Source: Apostichopus parvimensis | Lineage: Eukaryota > Echinodermata > Holothuroidea > Aspidochirotida > Stichopodidae | Length of the DNA stretch: 25,335 nt | Assembly: GCA_000934455.1 (NCBI GenBank) | Contig: KN882737.1 | Span: forward strand, 66,393 to 91,727 | Direction of reading: 5' to 3' | Shown here: one piece after another, positions 20,538 through 25,335 of the stretch | How positions within the stretch are numbered: the stretch's first letter is position 1 | Layout: each line of letters begins with the position of its first letter | The notes under the pieces: model-generated | What the model saw: the letters and a program-made list of their open reading frames with translations, nothing else | Database searches by the model: none | What the model was told of the DNA's origin: nothing | Position numbers and translations under genes: made by a program

Positions 20538-23189
20538 TAAACAACATAAAAAGTAAACCCACTTGTAATTCATGTTGCACAACTTGAAATCAATCACCCA
20601 ACTACATAATTCCATTGTTATCAACTGCACTTTGTCCTGAGGTCATTTACCAATGTAGACTTTTACAAATGAATTACAAAAAGAAACGTCTACATGTCAT
20701 TTTCTGTTGAGTAGTTGATTTTCGTCACAAATATTTGCAGTAAAATTCTTGCAACATTGTAGATGAATATCAATTCCCAGAGGAATGATTCATCTCAAAA
20801 ACATGAAGATTTGACGTTTCAAGAAGATTTTTTTGAATGTGTTTGGTAAGAGCAGAGTGACTTACACTGACAAAGTTATGGATGACATAATTACTAGATC
20901 TTTGTCAGTTAGGCAATGATTGTGTTACCATTTCATGAAAAGAGGGCACATATATAATTATATTTATTATAATAATTATAATTATGTGTAGAGCACATGC
21001 CTATACAACAAGTGTAGTGTTAAACCATGAAAGATTTGTTTGAAGATATGATATCTCCCTTTGTTTATAAAATATGTTTAAGGGACGCTTTAGTCTAAAT
21101 AAATTCACTTCATTTATAATTAATTGAAATAAAAAATATTGATTATATGGGAACTTAGGTATTAGCTTATGTAAAGTGGGAGGCCAGAAATTGTAGGCGA
21201 CTGATATGTGGTTCGATGTATGATCGCTATGAAAGTTATTAATTTATTTCTCGTCCTTTCGAAACAGAGGATTTTTTTTTCGTTTTCTTTTGTAACACCA
21301 TCTTGGAGAATGATAATCCGTAAGGTTAAATGTATGATTTAGTGTCTCCTTGTGGTGTTAAGAAATGAGTCGCAATTGCATATTATATTCAAATTTCTTT
21401 AGTTAAAGACTATATTTGTATACTCAAATTGGCATCAAAAACTATTCCATCTGATCACTTTGAACTATTATTCCTTAATCTGTTAACACAAAACACACCT
21501 TTTGCAGAAAAGCATTGGTGAAGTGGTTGTGGTAGGGGATAGAGAATGTATTGGGGGGGGGAGGGGGAGGTGGGGGTTGTTTAAGTATAGGTATACATCG
21601 TAATATTTATTGAGACTTAACTAAGGATAACTCTACAGTCATCCGGTTACCCCTGTTCCGCTACTTTACCTGAATCCAACATTACTCTTATCTTATTTAA
21701 AAGTTCGCCGACATTGCTGTGCGTGACCCTAGCATGCTAATCATCTTAACAAACTAGATAATTAGACAGATAGAAGATGCAGTTATAGGAACAAGACTGA
21801 AGATTTGGTTTTTTAATCCACAGTTTAACTTTTTCAACTACTAAATTTTCCACTTAAAGAAAGTCATGCTCATTTCAGACTAGACTTCGAGGGTGCTCAT
21901 GTTTCGTATTAATAAAGAAGAAGAAGCTGATTATAGTCTTAGTTGCGTGTGGCATCTACTGGTAATTTTTATATTTAAATACGATGTAATAAGTATGCGG
22001 GATGTTATTAACCTCTTTATGTCAGCACCATTCCATCTTAATTTACACATAATCCACTAAATTTAAACTACAAAGCTCAAATGTTGCAAGGTAGGACACC
22101 TTTTTCTGCACTGTGAAATTCAACACAATAGTATTCTATTTAGGTCAGTTGGTTTATTCTTAGCGAGATACGGTAATGCATAAATTTCTAAACAGATCCT
22201 TGCATATTTCCAGAGAGATTTGCCATAACAATTGCAAGTGTTTTTTTTTTTCAGCAAATGACCATTCTTAATAAAACATCGTAATGATTGAAAGTTTTTT
22301 TCGTGTCTCAATGGCCATGTGTGAAGTTGTGTGACAGATATCGAAATGATGGCAGTATGAACATATTAGTTATTGTTCGGAAGGGAGAAATCTTTATTAG
22401 AACTTGAGGTAGCATACGCCCATTAAAAGCCCCATTGACTTACACACTAAATCACAAAAGTAAAGTGGTCTCTAAGTCTAGATAGAAGTTTTCACTAGCT
22501 AAACGCTACCCATCACCGGATAGCTGACAAGTTGGCCTTTCATGGCACCATCAATTTTCCGTATCATGACCGTGTAGATTTTTTGCTATCCGAGCCGGAA
22601 GTTTTCGTCACTTGTAAACAAACCTCTTCACTCAGTGGTAAACAAATTTCCTACGCTGCTCCTGGGAGGCCTAAAGGGGTCTAAAATTGCCTCAATTGAC
22701 CCAATTTTTTCACCACATGTACTTCCATTCATGTTCTTCAACATGCAAGCCACAAAAAACTAGATTATGATTGATAACAGGTCACAAAAGATGTTCTCCT
22801 GCTGCTTTTTGGCACTTTTCCTGAAGGAGAACAATCGAGCGGATTGATATAGACTCTAATAGGAGTATGCCACCTTGATGTCAATATTGTCATGGCGCCA
22901 CCAACTTTTTGGCAAGCTCCAATTGGAAATATATGTTGTTGTTGGTGGTGGTGTTGGTAAAAGATTGGCTTCATCAAGGTTATTAACTGATGTGAGGTGG
23001 CCACCGTCAGACTACAGTCAACATAATTAAATTCAAGTGTAAACTCATTATTTATTCAAATGTCATAATTCGTGTCCATGGGTGGTCATACAGAATGTCA
23101 GACTAGTACATTCAGTTCCAATTACGTATAGCTATTGCTTTTGTCCATCATCAGATAAGTATATAATCTAGACCAAAACATTCCTCGAC
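20538..23189. other. AT-rich stretch, then a moderately GC-richer block
   Basis: 20538-22390 is AT-rich with a nine-G run at 21553-21561 and palindromic AT sequence near 20956-20994. No gene was recognised. From about 22400 to 23010 the GC content rises. This block has a CCGGAAGT motif (ETS-like) near 22594, an 8-bp stem GTTCTCCT...AGGAGAAC near 22793-22832, and a loosely repeated CATGGC(A/G)CCA(T/C)CAA at about 22542 and 22893. It may be a degraded dispersed repeat. The minus-strand open frame at 22765-23004 (79 codons, with a His/Gln cluster from a GTT/GGT run) has no recognised content. Confidence 0.5.
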
Positions 23190-23417
23190 TTAAAGCGGAG
23201 CACCCGATACTCATAGCTAGTACAGTAACTACTGTTCATGTTCCACAACCGTGCATCAGTAACTACTGCGCTGTGTTCGAAACACGGTAACAAGTGTTAC
23301 AGGTGGCACAGTAATTACTACAAAGCTGTTACACGTTGAACTACGAATCCGAAAGGTGAAAATGCGAGGCGGCTGGGTAACGAAGACTACTCCGTAGCCG
23401 TACAATACGGAATGCAT

Positions 23418-23442
23418 TGTCGGCGCTGGCACGTAGCCGACA
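23418..23442. repeat. Small GC-rich hairpin in the loop of the foldback element
   Basis: TGTCGGC (23418-23424), an 11-base loop, then GCCGACA (23436-23442). It lies in the most GC-rich part of the element. GTAGCCG also occurs twice here, near 23394 and inside the hairpin. Confidence 0.85.
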
Positions 23443-23503
23443 CACTGCGGCGTCGGTTATTTTATACTGCATGCGAGATTCACCATTTGATTGAAACATT
23501 CTT

Positions 23504-23517
23504 CACGGACAGGTGAG
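23504..23517 (+). promoter_or_regulatory. Splice-donor-like site downstream of a TATA-like motif
   Basis: GGACAGGTGAGTGTG matches the animal 5' splice-site consensus (CAG/GTGAGT). A TATA-like TTTTATAC lies about 50 bp upstream (near 23460-23467), after a GC-rich segment. The spacing would allow a short non-coding first exon inside the loop of the inverted-repeat element. This is inference only; both motifs occur by chance often. Confidence 0.2.
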
Positions 23518-23833
23518 TGTGTGCAAGTCTCAATAGATACAAAACAGATACACAAAATGGGACCTAAGGTGGGGGAGGGGAACATAGATTAGCCTTATGG
23601 GTAGTTCCACGTCTATATTAGGCCTTAATATAGTAATAGTTTACCACGTCAAATACTCATAGACTCCTTGTCCAGTCGCGCAGTTCTTTGTCTTATATGG
23701 GAACGTGTAACAGCTTTGCAGTAATCACTGTGCCACCTGTTACACTTGTTACCGTGTTACGAACACAGCGTTAGTTACTGATGCACGGTTACAGTAGTTA
23801 CTGTACTAGCTATGAGTATCGGGTGTCCATTAG

Positions 23834-25335
23834 TGTGTTACGTGTTGGGCATAACGGGGACTACTCGGTATTCCATTAATGGCAGTTTCTTCATCTGTTC
23901 ATTGTTCATCAGAATGTAGTTCATTGACTTGTAAAACAAATATAGAATAGAATAACAAGGAATCGGGTAACATTCTTCCGAGATCAAACTAGTTTAATCC
24001 CGAGACGTGTACAACGAACAGATAGCCCGAAGAGTTGAAGATATCCTCGAAAATCATGTGTAGTATCTGTTCCCTATCGAGGGGAATGATTATACACACC
24101 TGACGATGATCACACAGTCACAGTCTCGATGCAAGGGGGCTGGGGTTAAGAGCGGATCAGACGTTCGGTAGTTTGGTTTTCGTGCCCAGGTTCTTAAAAA
24201 GTATGCCCGGTATTCAATCTTGGGAGAATGATCGACAGATTGATTTTGCTGTAACTTGAGAACTCACTTAAATAATTAAATAATCTATAAGGCAGAATTC
24301 TAGTCTTGAAAAGTTCAAATACAAAGAAAACAAACAACTTTCAGTCCAATAATATTCCTGTAAATATTCCAGTATTTTTCAAGATATGTATCGTTAAATA
24401 TACTTAATTTCTGGAATATTCGTTTAAGCTAACTTTATGGTGACGTCGGCTCCTCATTGCAGTTCTTATAGTTAATGTTAATCCGTTGTTTTTGAGGTCA
24501 ACCAGAATATGTCCGTTAATCTTCATATAAGCAACAGAGCACCCTTGGATGGCATTCAACATCATTTGTCCTTAACAAATTTGTAAAAAATTATAAACAT
24601 GTCATTTGAGACCATATCATCTTAATTTCTCCCATTGAGTTTTGTAGTGCAACTGAGTAACTACTCTGATGGGATGTGTAGTCAACTAAAAGGTCCAGTC
24701 ACTTTAAGTATAGTGAACCTCAACTGTTTAAAGGGTCATTCCAAAGAACAAACAAAAAATAAGTAAATGTGCTATACAACCCTAGCTAGACCGAGAGCAG
24801 TGGTTTTTAACGGTCTACGGCATATCAAAGTTAATTTTGTTCCTGAAGTTATCAAAACACAATATGGGGTATATTTTTTTGTGAATCTCAAACAAAGTTC
24901 TTAAGAGTCACTGTTTCCGAAACTACCTACTATCCGGTACGAGAATTTGCTACAACACTGTTGCTTATAATGGGACCATATTGACGAATATAATGCTTGT
25001 TTTGGTGAAGGTTGTGTAAATCTTTGCCAACACATTTATGTCAAACAACGAATTTAATTAAGTTCCTGCAAACCCTTGTGAACCGCATGACTGTGTGAAT
25101 GTGTTAATTGGCTTACCACAATTAACCCATTACAATAAAATCCATTCCACCTTCAGAGGGACAAGAAAGAAACGGCTTTTAAGGAATTCGATGGCGCTAG
25201 TTTGAAACAGGGTGTTTGTTAACATAAAATAATTATATGACCCTTAAAGGCATCCGTAGATTCACTTTTAGGAGAATAGCGCCTCATCAGGCCACGTATT
25301 CAGTGGACGGTGGCTGCAAGCATGCCGGTCGCAGA
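23834..25335. other. AT-rich stretch to the window end
   Basis: No supported gene. A frame near 24000-24169 reads SRDVYNEQIARRVEDILENHV, a TAG, then a further 36 open codons, which is within chance expectation. A possible hAT end at 24798 is listed separately. The last 80 bases are more GC-rich and may belong to something that continues beyond the window. Confidence 0.5.
24798..24825 (+). mobile_element. Possible single hAT end
   Basis: CAGTGGTTTTTAACGGTCTA resembles the common hAT terminus style CAGTGGTTCTCAACC. The preceding octamer is ACCGAGAG. No right end (AACCACTG followed by ACCGAGAG) is present before 25335, so the element would be truncated or extend past the window. Confidence 0.33.

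Larger units (their letters stand above)
23190..23833. mobile_element. Long-arm inverted-repeat (foldback-type) element
   Basis: The left arm (about 23201-23337) and right arm (about 23702-23825) are near-complementary. The left arm carries an insertion of about 11 bp after ACAGTAACTACTGT; otherwise they differ by scattered substitutions. The outer tips read CACCCGATACTCATAGCTAG on the left and, reversed, the same on the right. The loop is about 364 bp. TTAA at 23190-23193 and TTAG at 23830-23833 suggest a TTAA target duplication with one change, giving the outer limits used here; the exact boundaries are uncertain. No transposase is encoded, so it is a MITE or foldback element. A transcript could form a long double-stranded stem of about 120 bp. 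Confidence 0.85.

Noticed and set aside
20442..20630. 62-codon minus-strand frame
   Set aside because: It translates the right terminal region of the hAT MITE and its flank.
24000..24169. Frame with RRVEDILENHV, a TAG, then 36 open codons
   Set aside because: Openness with one stop over about 57 codons is ordinary for random sequence, and no start, splice site or family was recognised.
24728..25245. Possible further TTAA element (GGGTCAT at both ends)
   Set aside because: Only seven bases match, offset by one base relative to TTAA; too weak.

Overview
The window looks like gene-poor, AT-rich nuclear DNA from a multicellular animal, probably a marine invertebrate. The evidence is low coding density, many short unrelated open frames, long poly-G/poly-C runs, scattered non-autonomous DNA transposons and an assembly gap of 530 N. 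There is no bacterial operon structure, and I found no rRNA, tRNA or CRISPR array. The mix of short hAT-type and TTAA-type elements made me think of an echinoderm such as a sea cucumber. That is an impression, not a demonstrated assignment.

The best-supported content is repetitive. There are five compact elements with terminal inverted repeats (TIRs): 3263-3625 (TTAA ends); 6287-6601 (hAT type, perfect 8-bp target duplication); 14001-14584 (19-bp perfect inverted ends including TTAA); 20102-20529 (hAT type, 7/8 target duplication); and about 23190-23833 (arms of about 124-137 bp, potential long hairpin). An 18-copy minisatellite with a 44-bp basic unit fills about 17415-18230. A diverged direct duplication of about 200 bp, offset about 310 bp, occupies 7670-7896 and 8003-8210. 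Single-ended transposon candidates lie near 8807 and 24798. Runs of 9 to 17 G or C recur across the window.

Protein-coding content is uncertain. I recognise no gene family. Several stretches have protein-like composition and could be exons, short genes or decayed transposon ORFs: 8164-8466 (-), 9556-9789 (+, in-frame TGA), 10343-10582 (+, possible signal peptide), 11260-11445 (+), 15114-15302 (-), and 16533-16655 (+) with an equally open frame on the opposite strand. None is confirmed, and most open frames here are what random AT-rich or repeat DNA produces.

Layout: 1-3262 plain AT-rich sequence with homopolymers; 3263-6609 two short transposons in AT-rich DNA; 6610-9060 AT-rich DNA with a local duplication; 9061-11855 C-rich patches and weak coding candidates; 11856-12385 assembly gap; 12386-17400 AT-rich DNA with one TTAA element and two or three weak exon candidates; 17415-18230 minisatellite; 18231-23189 AT-rich DNA with one hAT element; 23190-23833 long-arm inverted repeat; 23834-25335 AT-rich DNA with a possible hAT end. 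No set of genes working together can be described.
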